From positions 13,394 to 65,646 of the forward strand of contig BJOX01000178.1 of the NCBI GenBank assembly GCA_009731375.1: a DNA stretch of 52,253 bases, written 5' to 3'. The stretch is from Paulinella micropora. Taxonomy: Eukaryota; Cercozoa; Imbricatea; Euglyphida. This document shows positions 21,293 through 41,900 of the stretch, piece after piece. The notes under the pieces were generated by a model. It worked only from the letters and a program-made list of their open reading frames with translations. It had not been told where the DNA came from and searched no databases. The translations under genes were made by a program, and so were the position numbers. The stretch's first letter is position 1; the number at the start of each line of letters is the position of its first letter.

Positions 21293-21480
21293 GTTTGTTG
21301 TTGTTGTTGTTGTTGTTTTTGTGGTTGTTGCTGTTGTGGTTGTTGTGGCTGTTGTGGTTGTTGTGGTTGTTGTTGCTGTTGTTGTTGTTGTTGTTGTTGT
21401 CGTTGTCGCTGTTGTTGTTGGTTGTTGTCAGTGTTGTGGTTGTTGTGGTTCTTGTGGTTCTTGTTGTTGTTGTTGTCCTA
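21293..21480. repeat. (TTG)n trinucleotide tract with interruptions
   Basis: Mainly TTG/GTT/GTG triplets. It reads as poly-Cys, poly-Val or poly-Leu on one strand and poly-Asn/Gln on the other; none is taken as coding. Confidence 0.9.
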
Positions 21481-21530
21481 CTCCTCCTCCTCGTGTGTTG
21501 CTGTTGCTGTTGTTTCAAAAGCGCGATCAC

Positions 21531-28528
<6,998 letters not shown>

Positions 28529-28602
28529 CACAGGTACTATCTCATCAAGGGGATATCCAGAAGACTTTCTTCTTGTGACGACCCGCTACAGTAGCATCGG
28601 GC

Positions 28603-28629
28603 AAAAAGTGCCAGGGGGTGGCACTTTTT
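28603..28629. repeat. Small perfect hairpin with U-rich end
   Basis: AAAAAGTGCCA (28603-28613) pairs with TGGCACTTTTT (28619-28629) over a GGGGG loop. It lies just upstream of the minus-strand membrane gene. A Pol III or terminator role cannot be shown. Confidence 0.5.
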
Positions 28630-28639
28630 TTTGCTCAAT

Positions 28640-29640
28640 TGATATAGTCAAAAAGTGCTACTCTGCGGATCCCCCACCCCACAGGACAGTCTAAGTTCGT
28701 GCCCGGTGTTCCCCACCGGGGGTCGGAGATCAGCCATAGTATTAATGATGGCCCCGATAGCCGTCATCAGGGGCCCAACCATGGTCCTGGTGGACGCGCC
28801 AAAGCCCAGTTCCGGAGGAAGGTGGAGAGTTTGGGGAAGGAGGAAAGTAGTTGGACTGCGCTAATCAGAAAATAGTACCGGTTATCCGGGTTCTTAATAC
28901 CCCTGTAAGGGAGAGGAGGCGGTACCGCAAGGGCTTTGAGGGTGCCGACCGGCAGGCACTTTCACTTGGTGATAATGCTAACCCCGGAATACTCGTCCTG
29001 ATCTTTAATAGCCAACTTACTGTCCGGGCTGAGACCAGTGCGTGTGGGCAATGCGGGAGTATAGAATCGTCAGGTCCTCTTTTCCCGAAGCGACGGGGGC
29101 GAACGGTGGCGGGATCACTCTAGTAGAAACCAGTCATCTCGTCCTCCTGTAAGGTAAGGATCCCCTGCAGCTGGTGAGCCAGTTGCCGTTCCCGCCGCAT
29201 TGCTTGAAGGTCCCGCCGATCGAAATACCATCCTCCAGCTGTGTTCTTCGCGCGAGTGCGAAGTGTTCCCTGGACTTGAGATTGAAGACGGAACACCTCG
29301 ATTTTTCCCGGGGACGGCGAGGAGGGAGAGGGGTTGCTAGGCATCTTATGTTCCTGTGCAGGGGTTACAGAGGAAGTTCGTGCTCTGCGCGGCTCCACCT
29401 CTTCCCGCATCATTTCCAGAGATCCAGGGGCTTCGGCTGGGGCCGGCAGAGATCAGGGGCGGTCCTGTCCGTCCAGGCGTTGTTGTGATGGGAAGGTAGA
29501 TGAACCTTCGGGTGAGGGAAACGGCCTAGCCTTCTGTAGCGTATCCAGACACACATCTGCTGGCGATCCTTCTGTAGCCTGGGCCTGAACACCGGAGATC
29601 AAAGTGGGTGGGGTCGGTAACACCCCCTGCGGCGGGGGGG
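28640..29640 (-). other. Downstream end of the minus-strand retroelement-like region
   Basis: A charged, helix-like coding stretch is open on the minus strand at 29413-29120 (RDLQAMRRERQLAHQLQG). Beyond it, 29120-28640 has only short broken frames. No domain was recognised, and it probably belongs to the decayed region that extends to about 34.7 kb. Confidence 0.35.
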
Positions 29641-30352
29641 GGGAGGAGCTTACTCACAGCAGCGGAGTCAGTAGAAGCCAGGAGCAAGATCGAAGCGGCG
29701 CGATTTGGACGCACGCTTACGGCGGCGGCGGTCGTGTTCACGCTTCTTCCTTTTCCTGAGACTAGGCATCCATGCGGCCTTGGAGTTCCACGCCTTCGTT
29801 TGAAGGATGACGAAGCTGGGCAGGAGACCTAATATGGCAAGCCACCCCTCCTTAAAATCCTGACAGATGCTCTGTCGGCGGGTCTCGGAGAGGGAGGACC
29901 ATGTGCTACCAGACGTGATGTAGCTGATAATGCACTGGAGTGCGTCCCTGCGGGGGGGGGGGGGGGGGGGGGGGGGGGCNNNNNNNNNNNNNNNNNNNNN
30001 NNNNNNNNNNNNNNNNNNNNNNNNNNNNNNNNNNNNNNNNNNNNNNNNNNNNNNGGGGGGGGGGGGGGGGGGGGGCAGAGAGTGAGACTCGGTCCAGCCA
30101 ATCCGGGGAGGAGGAGAACCTGCCGAGGATACCCTTACCGATGACTTGGATGATGTCAGGTCCCAGTTTGCAACTAGTGGACATTAGGGTGGGAAGGTCC
30201 ACCGTGGCAATCAGTGCAACTCGCGTCATCGGGGCTATGAAAGATAATCTTAGGCGTAGATGGTGGTCTAGGCCTAGTGTCATGTTGGCTGCCAGTGGCC
30301 GGATTACTCGAGGATACATCCCGCCGACTTGCGTATTGTAGAGGTGCTGCAT
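29640..30352 (-). pseudogene. Minus-strand retroelement-like coding fragment
   Basis: The part at 30352-30070 reads as ordinary protein (PRVIRPLAANMTLGL, CKLGPDIIQVIGKGILG). It is interrupted by a G run and a 75-bp gap (29980-30054). After the gap, frames shift and a basic stretch appears (RKRKKREHDRRRRKR at about 29755-29715). No family recognised. Polarity and style match the segments upstream, so I treat it as part of the same broken reading region. Confidence 0.35.
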
Positions 30353-31985
30353 GTGACTTTTGGGCGGGACTCGTGAGGGGCGTCGGTGTCGCCAACCCCA
30401 GTGAGCGTTCCGACGGAGCTTGGGCGGGTGGACCGTCCGACGGAGGGGGAGAAGGAAGGAGCAGGGAAAGCGCCGACGGGCGGCGATGAGGGCGATGGTG
30501 ACAGCTGAGGGGCTGCCTTGGCTAGGGCTGAGGACGAGGCCGAAAAAGGGGCCTTAGCAGGTGATGGAGACGACGGGGAAGAAGAAGACGAGGAGGTGGA
30601 AAAGGAGGAAGAAGAGGAGCGATCCCAGCTGGCACCTCGGTGGCGGCCAGGAGCAGCAGGGGAGGGGGGACAGTGATCACGACGGGGAAGATGTGGAGAG
30701 GGTATCGTTTTTTTCCATCCGGAGTGGTCCGACACGTGGGGGCGGGGACGGGTCCCCTCCCTTGATCGGTAGCAGTCCTCGTGGTGTAGACGCTGCGTCC
30801 GCGAGCCAGACCCTGCCCGCGTACGGTGAGTTCCCCGCGAGGGGGAGCGGGATCGCGGGCTCCTGCTCCTTTCTTCTTTCTCAGGGGGGGGAGATTGGTC
30901 CAGACTCAGCGAGCGGGCCATTCTTTTCCCTCTGGGAGGCTGCATCGAGGTGTCAGGGGTGTGATCCCGGCCCCTACCGGGCCGCTCGGGGAGCCTCCTG
31001 GAAGCCCGATCTCGTGACCTGCTCCGTCTGCCACTTCCGTGGTCTTCAACCTTGTGACGGGATCGATGACGAGCGCGTCCACTTCGGCTGCGGTTTGCGT
31101 CGGACGAGCGTGGTATGGGAAGCGTCCGACTGGACCGCCCGGAGTCCTTGTGTCTGGGCGGGCTAGGACGGGTGTCGTTGGCGCGAGATACCGGTCGTGG
31201 GGACGAATGGTGTCGTCGTCTGGGTGACCTGGACCGGCGATCAAGCGAGGGTCTGCTGGCTGTGCGGTTGGGGCAGCTCTCCCGAAGAGGAGGAGGGCGG
31301 GGGAAGCGTCCCTGGAGCCTTTCCGAATCTCCGTGATACCCTTCTGCGGTTAATCAAAAATACCGGTAGAGAGAGGAATGGGGTCAGGCTTCTGGTGGGT
31401 CTCTTGGCTTTCGTCCTTCCCCAGACAAGGGGGTTCATCGCCGCCGTGCGGGGAAGACTGAAGAGCTGGAGGGCAGGGAGGGGGGGAACGAGAGGAGCTC
31501 CTGGAAACATGACCGCTCTGCGCCCGGGTACCAGGGATCACGTGGACGACCCCAGGACTCGACCCGGAGTTGGTGGAAAGGTCATGGAGAGTGGACGCGA
31601 TACCCGTTAACGTGGACGCAGTAGGGGAGGATGTTGAGGCCGCGATCGAGAGGCAAGACTCAGAACGGCTGGTAGAGGGCAAGGGGAGTGGGGGAGCGTC
31701 CGCAGAGGTGGGATCGGTCCCGGTAGAAGGTGAACGCGGTCTGGGGGGGATGGAGAGGGACTCATGAGGCAAGGCGAGAAGGGGGGGGTCCAGGATCCGC
31801 AGACCCAGGGAGAGTGTGGCAGTGCAAACAGAGGGGGGGGTCCCTCCGGAGATAGCAGCAGCAGTCTCCAGCTCCACCTCAGTACTAACCGAGGAAGTTG
31901 AGGGGTCCGCAAGCCTCTCCAGCTCGTCCTCCCCGAGAGACAATCCCTGTATCTCCTCTTCCGACATGATATCCCTTAAGCGCAC
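30304..31985 (-). pseudogene. Ser/Pro/Arg-rich linker of the minus-strand retroelement-like region
   Basis: Three overlapping open stretches (31985-31350, 31244-30906, 30945-30304) need two frame changes to read as one. The first begins acidic (SEEEIQGLSLGEDELERL). The last is rich in SR/RS dipeptides (RSRSPRSRSPSRG) and poly-Ser. Such low-complexity basic linkers occur in retroelement ORF1 or Gag-like proteins, but also in splicing factors. Its position between other frame-broken fragments favours a retroelement. Confidence 0.35.
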
Positions 31986-32095
31986 TGCCGGCGCCGACCG
32001 TGATGCTGGGGAAAGTGCGTCGTACTAAGCTAGAATCTGCTCGTCTGAGACTGAACAGTCCAGCGGGGGCAGGGCCTGAGAGGCAGCGACTGGAA

Positions 32096-33300
32096 TCACC
32101 GGTGTCTGGGAAGGTTCTTCCGCCGTCGGCGTGCGCTGATAAAAAGCTCGCTTCCCCCGTGTTGATGCAGGTTCACGTCCGCCGGCGTCAGGGGGGGGGG
32201 GGGGGGGGGGGGGTNNNNNNNNNNNNNNNNNNNNNNNNNNNNNNNNNNNNNNNNNNNNNGGGGGGGGGGGGGGGGGGGGGGGGGAGAGTCCTTCTGGATT
32301 GTATAGTTTTGAGACTCCCTCTGAGTAGAACAGGCTTCATCCTTTGCGCACGAAACCGAAGTCGGTTCCCTCGGGGACACGGATCCAGAGACATCTTGCT
32401 CGGTGGGTCCCTGATGGGGGGGGCTCATTCCGAGCTGCTCGTGTCGGGGGCGATGCTTCCAAGGGGACAGGTTCCGTCCGAAAAGGCGACAGGGAGGAAA
32501 AAATAACGATTTCTTGCCCTCCGAGGGTGATAGACGTCGTAGGTGGCACCCGAGCACAGGGAGGGGCGGAGAACAGGTGTCTCCTAGGTGACTCTTCCTC
32601 TTCTGTTCGGTCCTGTAGAGTGTTGTCCATGTGGAGGCGAAAGGACAACGTGTCGATGTCCTCGTCGTCAGAACTAGGAGGACTCCAGTATCCGGCCTCA
32701 GACGCGGCAGAGAACAGAGCGGCCCGGTAAGCCGCGTATACCGAGAAAGCCGAAGGAACAGGCGGCGTCGAAGGATGGCTACCATGGATCTCCTCGTGTT
32801 GCACATGAGGTGGGCGAACGAACGGGTCACCTGGTTGTTCCGGTCCTCAAGCTCGCGATCATCGCGTAAGCGACGTTCCTTGTTGAGGTGAACATCCCGA
32901 TAGGTAGAAGGGTTGACCAGCTCCCAGAGGCGTCGCTTGTGGGGGACTGCTCTGGAGCTCATGCGGTCCCTCCATTCCGCGCCGGAGTGTGGATCAGCAT
33001 CAGAGCGAGATTCGGTCGACCAATCGGGTGGCGATCGCAACATTCATCTGCGAGGGGATCAGAAAAGTCCATAAGGTAGGTTCCTGTGCCCGATTCACCA
33101 GACGAAAAGGCAGCGCTATTCGCAGGTGTAACGGCGCGACGACTAGATACCTGCATGCGCCATTCCCCATGGCCACGTTTTACCATCCGTGTGAGCTCGG
33201 CAGGCTGATCTGAGTCATTAGAATGTAGGCTTCTGCTATCGTCGATTTCTGCCCGAATAGTCTGCGCAGTCTGGAGTCGCTGGAAAATCTCCTCCCTAAA
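32096..33300 (-). pseudogene. Minus-strand retroelement-like segment with acidic region
   Basis: Open stretches at 33300-32960, 33043-32300 and 32804-32340 overlap in different frames. One carries YAAYRAALFSAASEA followed by the acidic SSDDEDIDTL (about 32740-32640). The arrangement, a hydrophobic helix, then an acidic stretch, then a poly-C/G run and a gap, parallels 2800-3000 of the plus-strand element, where ASAWVVISAILWG precedes TDSDDEEH. This is a layout similarity, not a proven homology. A 45-bp gap (32215-32259) interrupts it. Confidence 0.35.
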
Positions 33301-33402
33301 AGAGCTCATTTTTGGCATCTTCTCCGGAGACAGGGTCTCGTCGGTAGAGAGACATGATGGATCCAGAGCTCCTCGTCGTAGGTGGAAGAGCGTGTGCAGG
33401 CC

Positions 33403-33411
<9 letters not shown>

Positions 33412-33453
<42 letters not shown>

Positions 33454-33597
33454 NNNNNNNNNNNNNNNNNNNNNNNNNNNNNNNNNNNNNNNNNNNNNNN
33501 NNNNNNNNNNNNNNNNNNNNNNNNNNNNNNNNNNNNNNNNNNNNNNNNNNNNNNNNNNNNNNNNNNNNNNNNNNNNNNNNNNNNNNNNNNNNNNNNN

Positions 33598-33627
<30 letters not shown>
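33412..33627. other. Poly-C tracts around a 144-bp assembly gap
   Basis: C runs at about 33412-33450 and 33601-33627 flank N at 33454-33597. The gap lies within the minus-strand retroelement-like region. Confidence 0.95.
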
Positions 33628-33628
<1 letters not shown>

Positions 33629-33769
33629 GCCTGGACCGGTACAGGGGAGTGGATGTATCCTGCCGGCCGGGCCGCAGCGAGGAAGCCCACCCGATGAAGG
33701 TTCCGGGCCCATATCGTGAGGATTTGCTGGAGGTCGAAATCTTGGCTCTCCGTGGGCAGGGAATCCAAA

Positions 33770-34247
33770 AAAAGGGCGAGCGGAAGATCCTTTGATCCAA
33801 ACTTTAATAGCTCGGGGACCAGGCCAACCGGGGCACCGGGACCTCGACGTTGCAACGTTGTAGGAATCACCAGAAGTGCCCCATTGGCGTTCGCTAATGT
33901 TAAGAGGGACAAGGACGTGCTCATATCCCGGGTCTAAGGGCTGACCTTTCAAAGCAGTGTGAAGAGTGTCCCGGGACTCCTCGTTGATACGGAGTTTCCA
34001 GGAGAGATCGGGTCCAATGAGGAGACATCAATTGGCTCGGGCTTGAGCTTCTAATCCTCGGATGTACCAGTGGAGCACGTCGGTATGGAGCCATCCCCCG
34101 CTTCCTACCTTTCCAACTACCCCTGTCGACACCTCAAAGCCTTCATCGGGATTACTCTCATTGACCCAGATCGAACCGATGCTAGGTAGTGTGTTCGGAG
34201 AAGGTCGGGCTTCGGGGGGGACTAGAGTAGGCTCCTGTTCCATCGGT

Positions 34248-34319
<72 letters not shown>

Positions 34320-34674
34320 CCTACCTACCTGCCTACCTACCTGCCTACCTGCCTGCCTACCTGCCTATCTACCTACCTACCTATCTGAGCCCATACACCT
34401 GCCGCCCACATCGTACCGTGACTCCCCCGCCCCAGGTGCCATCGAGGTGCTCCCGGCCTGGAAGGAGCTTCAGGAAAGCAAGACAAACGTCCACCAGGAG
34501 TTTCGATCCTAGGCACTCATCCATATAACCACACCTATATTCGGTTTGGCAGGGGCGGAGTTGGGATACACAGCTCAGGACAACTTCCCACGCGAGTATT
34601 TCAAGTCTCAGGTTAACTTCATCCCACGTGGGAAATCCTGGGAGGAAGTGCAAAATAGCCTCCCCCGAAGACAT
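33770..34674 (-). pseudogene. Ulp1-like (C48 SUMO protease-type) segment, interrupted and frameshifted
   Basis: Read on the minus strand: GGWLHTDVLHWYIRGL (about 34096-34049) resembles the WLnDevInfYl start of Ulp1 proteases; YEHVLVPLN (about 33925-33900) resembles the iPvN strand; ALLVIP (about 33880) would follow the catalytic HW, which is not seen (NANG instead); LFLDSL (about 33780) resembles the yDSL block. A frame change falls near 33900. A (CTAT)n tract at 34249-34386 splits off an upstream part (34674-34390; [16 protein letters not shown]). Ulp1 domains occur in some non-LTR retrotransposons such as NeSL, which fits the surroundings. Assigned by eye; the His appears lost. Confidence 0.35.
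34249..34386. repeat. (CTAT)n/(CTAC)n tract
   Basis: It interrupts the minus-strand Ulp1-like coding fragment. Confidence 0.95.
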
Positions 34675-35165
34675 AGCCTGGCAGGGTTAGCCTACAGGTT
34701 GGGTCTTACGCCCTTGCTCCCGTTCCAAGCATGGAAGGTGTGGCCGGCGGAGCTTCCTAAATCTGACTCACGACGAAGTACACAAGCGGCTCCTCGCCTT
34801 GGGGATCGGACTTGCGACTGTGCGACACTTTGGACCCCTCACCCCCATCCAGGGGGACTAATACAGCCGCCCTCCTCTTCCTCTTCCAAGCCTGCGGACA
34901 CCCGACCAGAGTCTCTAGCCACCCAGAGCAGGATCCCCCTGGAGGATGTTATCAAGTCACCTGATGCTCAGCGTCGATACAGTACATCGTTTCCCCTGGG
35001 CTGGAACATGTTAGTTGCACGCGCCCGTTGTTCTGAACGCCTCTCCTTCCTGAAGAGCGGTGCGATGGCCGGCACTGGCTTTGCCCTCTCTCTGACGACG
35101 GGTGCCCCGCGCACGCTGGCCCCGTCCCCATCGATGCGAAGACACGCCACCGTCTTTGGCGGCGG
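34675..35165. other. Unassigned sequence before the HYR gene
   Basis: Both strands carry open stretches. On the plus strand HDEVHKRLLALGIGLATVRH (about 34764-34823) looks protein-like but stops soon after and could be a retroelement remnant. No upstream exon or signal peptide of the HYR gene was identified with confidence here. Confidence 0.35.
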
Positions 35166-35167
35166 GC

Positions 35168-35766
35168 TCTAGAGAGCGTCTTTACACCTGTGGAACTTGT
35201 CAACGACCCCCCCCCCCCCCCCCCNNNNNNNNNNTCACTACCCGGCTCTTGGACTCGGTCACCACGGCGTCGACGCTGACCGTGCCCACCATCTCCGTCA
35301 GCGGCAACTCGACGGCAGACTATGCGTCTCCACCTCCAGGTACATACATGCACACACAAACTCATACATACACATTTACAACCACATTGTCATACACACA
35401 TACACATACACATACATATACAAATACATAGACATACACATGGCTTGTCAGGAGCTTCTTGCAATCTGACGCAGCCAACAGCGCGCTGGAGATCAAGGCG
35501 CCCTACGTCAACTTCACGCTCAAGTCGGTGTGCGGTACCTACACAAACCATACATATACATATACACAGATGATACACGTGACGTGCATATAAGCACAGG
35601 ATGTATGTACGTGTGCATGTACATCCATACATATTTTCTGCTAGGTGTTGAGGGTGCGACTTCGCTGAGGATGGGAGACCCCGTGGTGTTTCAGGCAGTC
35701 GTGGTGGTGCCGCGAGGTTAGCTACAGCTACCTACCTGATCATCTAGCTTTCTATCCATCTATCCA

Positions 35767-35815
<49 letters not shown>

Positions 35816-35860
35816 GCTATCTATCTAGCTATCTGCCTATCTACCTATCTACCTATCTAC

Positions 35861-35911
<51 letters not shown>

Positions 35912-35948
35912 CCTATCTACCTACCTACCTACCTACCTACCTACCTAC

Positions 35949-36023
<75 letters not shown>

Positions 36024-38891
36024 AATCTATCTGTCTATCTATCTATCTATCTTACCTACCTATCTATCTATCTACCTATCTATCTATATACCTATCTATC
36101 TGTCTATCTATCTACCTACCTACCTATCTATCTACCTATCTACCTATCTATCTTCATACCTCCCTACATACCTACCCACAAGGTACCTCCAACCTGGGCG
36201 AGCTGTTTCTTGCCGGTGACTACACCTACCCTGTGGAACTCAGCGCAGTCGCCACCCGCGCTAGCTACGTGTCCACCATCGTGAATAGCACTCCCATCTT
36301 CCGGACGGATTTGTCAGTGAAATTCGACCTGCCTGTCGTGGTGCGCTGCAGCGCATGCTCTGCCAACGCCATCGTCTTCGAGGTATCTGTCTACCTACCT
36401 ACCTACCTACCTAGCTACCTACCTAGCCAGCTAGCTAGCTACCTACCTACCTACTACCTATCTATCTATGTATCCGTCCATCCATCCATCCTTTCCATCT
36501 ACCTGATCTATTCATAAGGTCGGTGCGTACGTCCTGGGCCTGCCCGAACCCCACGAGGCCACCAGTCACTTCACTTACGTCGGCCTCTCATCTTCGGGCA
36601 TCCCGATCATGAAATGCAGTGACAACGAAGTGAGTGCTCCGGCCTACAAGCCGCTGCTGGTACCCACCAACAACGACGCCACCGACTTCGTTGTCGGCAC
36701 GGTGATTCGCTTCGAAGCCAACTTCACCCAGGATGTTGTCTCCACTGACACAGCTTACGATTTTAACTTCAACATGTCGATCGATGAAGACATGAAGAAG
36801 ATCCTGTCCTACAGCATCAGAATCATACCCTCCAACGTTCCTCTGGTTCTGGAAAGAATCAACACTACCGGTCTCCCGCTGACTGGTGCTGAGGCTGAAC
36901 TGACCTACTTCGAGCTCTCGGAGCCGGTGGATCTGCCTGTCGGCCAAAAGATTCAGATCGTCATCTTGTTCAACTCTTCTGTCGTAGCCAACGAGCTGGT
37001 CGAGAACATCTTACCTGCTCACCTACCTACCTACCTTACCTACCTATCTATACTATGTATGTAATGCTATCTTAGGTCGAAGCACACATTCCCTTCCCTA
37101 CTACCAAGTTCGGAACGTACCATGACACCGACTGTCCTACCACTCGGGCTGTGCCCAACACGTTCCACTTCCAAGAAAGAGAGGGCTTCACCGATGGTAC
37201 CTACCGGGTCTGCCACTACGCCCAGGACTTCTCCTCCAACGAGGAAGAGTGTTGCTTCAATGTGACTTTGGATATCACCCCACCAACCATAGTCTGTCCC
37301 ACGGTGCGTATTTATCTAGCTATCTATCTATGTCTAATCTTTATTTTGTGCACATATGTATGTATGTGTGGTATGTATGAATATTTAGAACCGCGTCCCC
37401 ACGGACAACAACCTGGTCCCCTACGGCACGGTCAACTACTACCCTCCAACCATCGCCGACAGCTTTATGCTCAACCCTTCGTCTTTGGCTATGTCGCCTT
37501 ACATCGCTCAAGGCACGCCGTATACTTGCTGCCTCGAGAACGCCAAGGTGGCTACTTTCACTGTGTACGACGTTGCTGGCAACAAGGCCTCGTGCAACTA
37601 CACGGTAAAGCGTCCACACCTACCTATCTACCCACCTACCCACCTACCTACCTACCTACCTACCTACCTAGGTGAGTGTCTACGACCCGTTCCCCCCTCG
37701 TCCCTTCTGCACCAACATCACGCTCAACACCGACCCCGGAAGAACCGATGCGCTCTTCGACGCTAATCTGCTCTTCTCCTCGATTGACAACGTGGACTCG
37801 TTGCCGAACGAGACGCAGGTGGATCCTAACACGCGCTACAACCTGACCCTGACGCACGGCGTGACTTCGATCCTCTTCACCAGCTGCGACAGGTAACTAT
37901 GTTTCTATCTACCTACCTACCTTGCCATCTATGCATCTACCTTCTCTACCTACTCTACCTACCATCCACCTACTTAATTATCTATCTATCCTTAGGTATG
38001 GCAACTGTGCCAACTGCACGTCCACATCACCGTGATTGACGTCGAGCCGCCTGTTCTGGTAAAATACATAATTACATTCATACTTAAGTACATAATGCAT
38101 GCAGACAAACTTACATACTTACATACTTACATACAGGTGTGCCCGCCCAACATGACCGTCGCAGCTGCCATGAACACGAAGCGCTGGATCGGGCAGTGGA
38201 ACCTCGCCAACCCCGTCACCGACAACCACATGGTATCATGATTCATTTTATTGTAGTTTATTTATTATTTTATTCCACTTCTTTATTTATTTGTGTATTT
38301 AGGTGGGGGCGATCCAGAGCAACCCCCCGCAGAACACCACCTTCTACATCGGTAAGCCGCAACACTGCTGCTGTCTCACCACTGCTTATGTCACCTCCAT
38401 GGCATCATTACTGCATTTATGTACCTTCCATTGCGTCACTACAGCCTGTATGTACCCTTATGTCCACTGTGTGCAGGCAGCTACATCATTACGCAGTACG
38501 CCTACGACCCCAGCGGCAACATGGGATATTGCGCGTTCAATGTGACAGTCATTGACACACAGCCCCCCCACCCCGCTGTTCTGTCCTGCCCAAAACATCA
38601 CTGTCCCGACTGACCCGTATGGCAACAGCTTCGCCACTGCAACCTGGCCCACTATCTCCTTCACCGATAACCACATCGTCAAGTCTGTGACAGCTTTGAC
38701 CTATCACCAGGCGACCATCTGCCCGCCTTGGCCACGTACACGGTAGCATACATTACATAAGATACATTACCTAGATATATACAGAAGATACGTGACATGC
38801 ACAGGTCGTGTACATGGCGGTGGACATGGCCAACAACACGGCCATCTGTCAGTTCAACGTAACGGTGATGACTATCTATCTACCTATCTAC

Positions 38892-38950
<59 letters not shown>

Positions 38951-41900
38951 CCTATCTATCTAGCTTATTATTATTATTATTATTATTGAGGGAGTACATA
39001 GGCCATCGGTCCTTTCCATGGGCTGATTGGTATAAAGCTCCTAGAGTAATGTTCTATGCCGTCACTTCCTTTATTCCACCGATTGGTGTGGAGACTTTCC
39101 TTTCTAGCTAGCTTACTATCTAGCTAGCTCCTATCCTAACCTATCCTAACCTAGCCTAACCTAGCCTAACCTAACCTAACCTAACCTATCCGACTAATCT
39201 ATCTTAGGTGATTGATGTGGAGCCGCCATCGATAAACTGCCGGAACTTGACCGTGCCCGCGATGCGGCAATCTGGTGGCTTCGGTATGTGTGTATGGATG
39301 GATGGATGTAATCTCATCTAAATGTTATACAATAGAATGTAACGTAATGTAATATATTTATGTACGTGTGTGTGTCTGTGTGTGTATGTCTGTGTTTGTT
39401 TGTGTGTGTGTTTGTGTGTAGCTTCTGTTGATGAAAGCATCTGGGCAGTGTTCGACAACGTCGAAGTCGACACGTACTACAGCGTGCCCGCCTTCTCCGA
39501 GTTCTACCCGATCGGCACACACACCTTCATCCTCTACGCCAACGACACCAGTGGAAACAACTTCGCTTGTCCCGTGACCATCACCGTCACGCCGACTTGT
39601 GGAGATGGGTTTTCGTTCATTGGAGAGGAGTGTGATGTTGGTGATTTCTGTGATGAGACTTGTCATTGCCCTCGCCCTCAGAACGAACCCAACACTCCCC
39701 CCGGACCTGGCTGCAAGCAGATCTGCATTGACACTCCCCAGAAGCCCTGCAACGCTGTTAATGTACCCCTGCTGGAGTGTACCCCCAATAACCTTGGCCC
39801 CTACTACACCGCGCAGTACACCGCTGGCCACGTTGTCACCTGGGACATCTATGATAATGTCAACTTTAACGGCAACTTCACCGTCGTGCCCCTTGGTCAG
39901 GAGGCTGTTGGTACTAAAATCAGTCTCATCAGCGAGCCTGCTTCCGGAACTCAACTGTCGGTTGGTACGCACAACATCACCATCGTCGCTTATGACGGCT
40001 ACAACTACAGCTTCTGCTACTTCACGGTGCAAGTCAAAGACGGCGGGGCGCGCCCCGCCCCTCCTCAACAACTGCCCGTCAGGCACCTCCGCAGGAGACT
40101 GTGGGCACGATGCTTGCATATTGCTTGAGGTGGACGTCGACTATGACCAGAACGGCTTGGTCACTACCATCTACAATTTCCCTACTTGGTTCGAACCCAC
40201 TGTCACCCGCATGGACTACGTGGACCGCAACCCGACTCTTGTAATCAACGGCCTTGGACAAGGCTCGCGCTACTCGGTTGGCAAGCACGTCATTTCCTGG
40301 TACTCGCAAGACGCTGCAGGACACAACGCGACGTGCGACGTGGCGATTACCGTGATCGATTTGAACGGCCCGTTGGTGGTTTGCAATAATCTGTACATCG
40401 GAACGACCTTGGGCTTGCCTACTGGTATCGTGCCGGGTAAGATCTTCCGTCCTTATTGGAGCAATGAGACTGGAGTGTGGATTGGCAAAGGCATGAGCAA
40501 GTGGCCCGTGTACGGTCTCGACAATCTGGATGGTGTGCTTAACACCACCGTAACTCCCAACCCTTACGAGGCGATGCTGATTGGAGATCATGGACCCTTC
40601 CAATACTGCGCCGTCAACAGCAACATGATCCAGAGTTGCTGCTCGGCCAATATCACTGTGATCGACACTGAGCCGCCTGTCATCGCCTGCCCTGCTCAGC
40701 CCATTGTCTTACGGACGACCGGAGCGACCTACACTGGCACGTGGACCGTCGGCGTTACTGACAACGACCCTAACTTCATGAAGTTCCACAATGGTTCAGT
40801 CACCAAAGCTTGCGAGCCCGGCAGCTGCCTCACCATGGCGGCCACTCTGTCCCTGGGTACCCACTACTACTACATCCGCGCTGAAGACACCAATCCCAAC
40901 AACACCAGGACCTGCAACTACACGGTGGTCGTACTGGACATCGGCCCGCCGGTAATCACCTGCCCGCCCAACCAGGTTCACAACATCGTCAACAACGCCA
41001 CCGCGCTGACGCTGGCCAGCCTGCCTGCTTCCACCGTCACGGACAACTCTGGGGAGATCCTGACCGCAAAAGTCAAGAACCCGAACTACCCTGCCTGTCT
41101 TTCACAAGGCCCGTGCACAGAATTCCTGAATGGCCCTTACACCTTCCCGTTTGGCATCACGACTGTGTGCTACGTGGCTACGGACTCGAGCAACAACACT
41201 GCGCAGTGCTGTTTCAGGGTGGAAGTGAGGGATAAGACCCCGCCTACTGTCTTTGAATGTCCGGCGTCGTTTACGGCACCTGGCAACTGGGACGGTACTT
41301 GGAGTGCCCCTGCGTTCTATGACAACGTGGGTGTGACCGTCATCACCACCTCGCACCCTCCCGCGGTCATCGTGGTGGGAGTCAACCAGGTGTGGTACAA
41401 GGGGGTGGACGCGGCGGGCAACGTGGCGTGGTGTAACTTCACCATCACCAAGCCGCCCGCCAACACTCCTCCGGAAATCCTGAACTGTCCCGAACAGAAC
41501 ATCACCTTGACCCTGGCCAACTACGGCACCGTGTGGACTGGTTACCAAATCGATCTGACGGCCATCGACGCCGAGGCCGCGACTAACAGCCTGGTGTGGT
41601 CCCCTGTGCCCGCTACTACCTACCACAACTTGGCTCAGGGCGTGACTATCCTGCAATACACCGTGACGGATGAGGGCGGCCTGACTGCGAAGTGCAACGT
41701 GACTGTGAACGTGATCGTGCGACCACCCCCGGTCATCACCTGCCAGGCCGACCAGACCTTCCGCTCGCAGGATGGACAGCCCCTGGAAGTGTGCTACGGA
41801 GGATCTTACTACTTGCTGGACACCACAACAAGTTGTACAGTGTGTCGACCGCGCCTCCTTCATGCTCGAGCTTCCCACTTTATTCCAACACCACAGTCAC

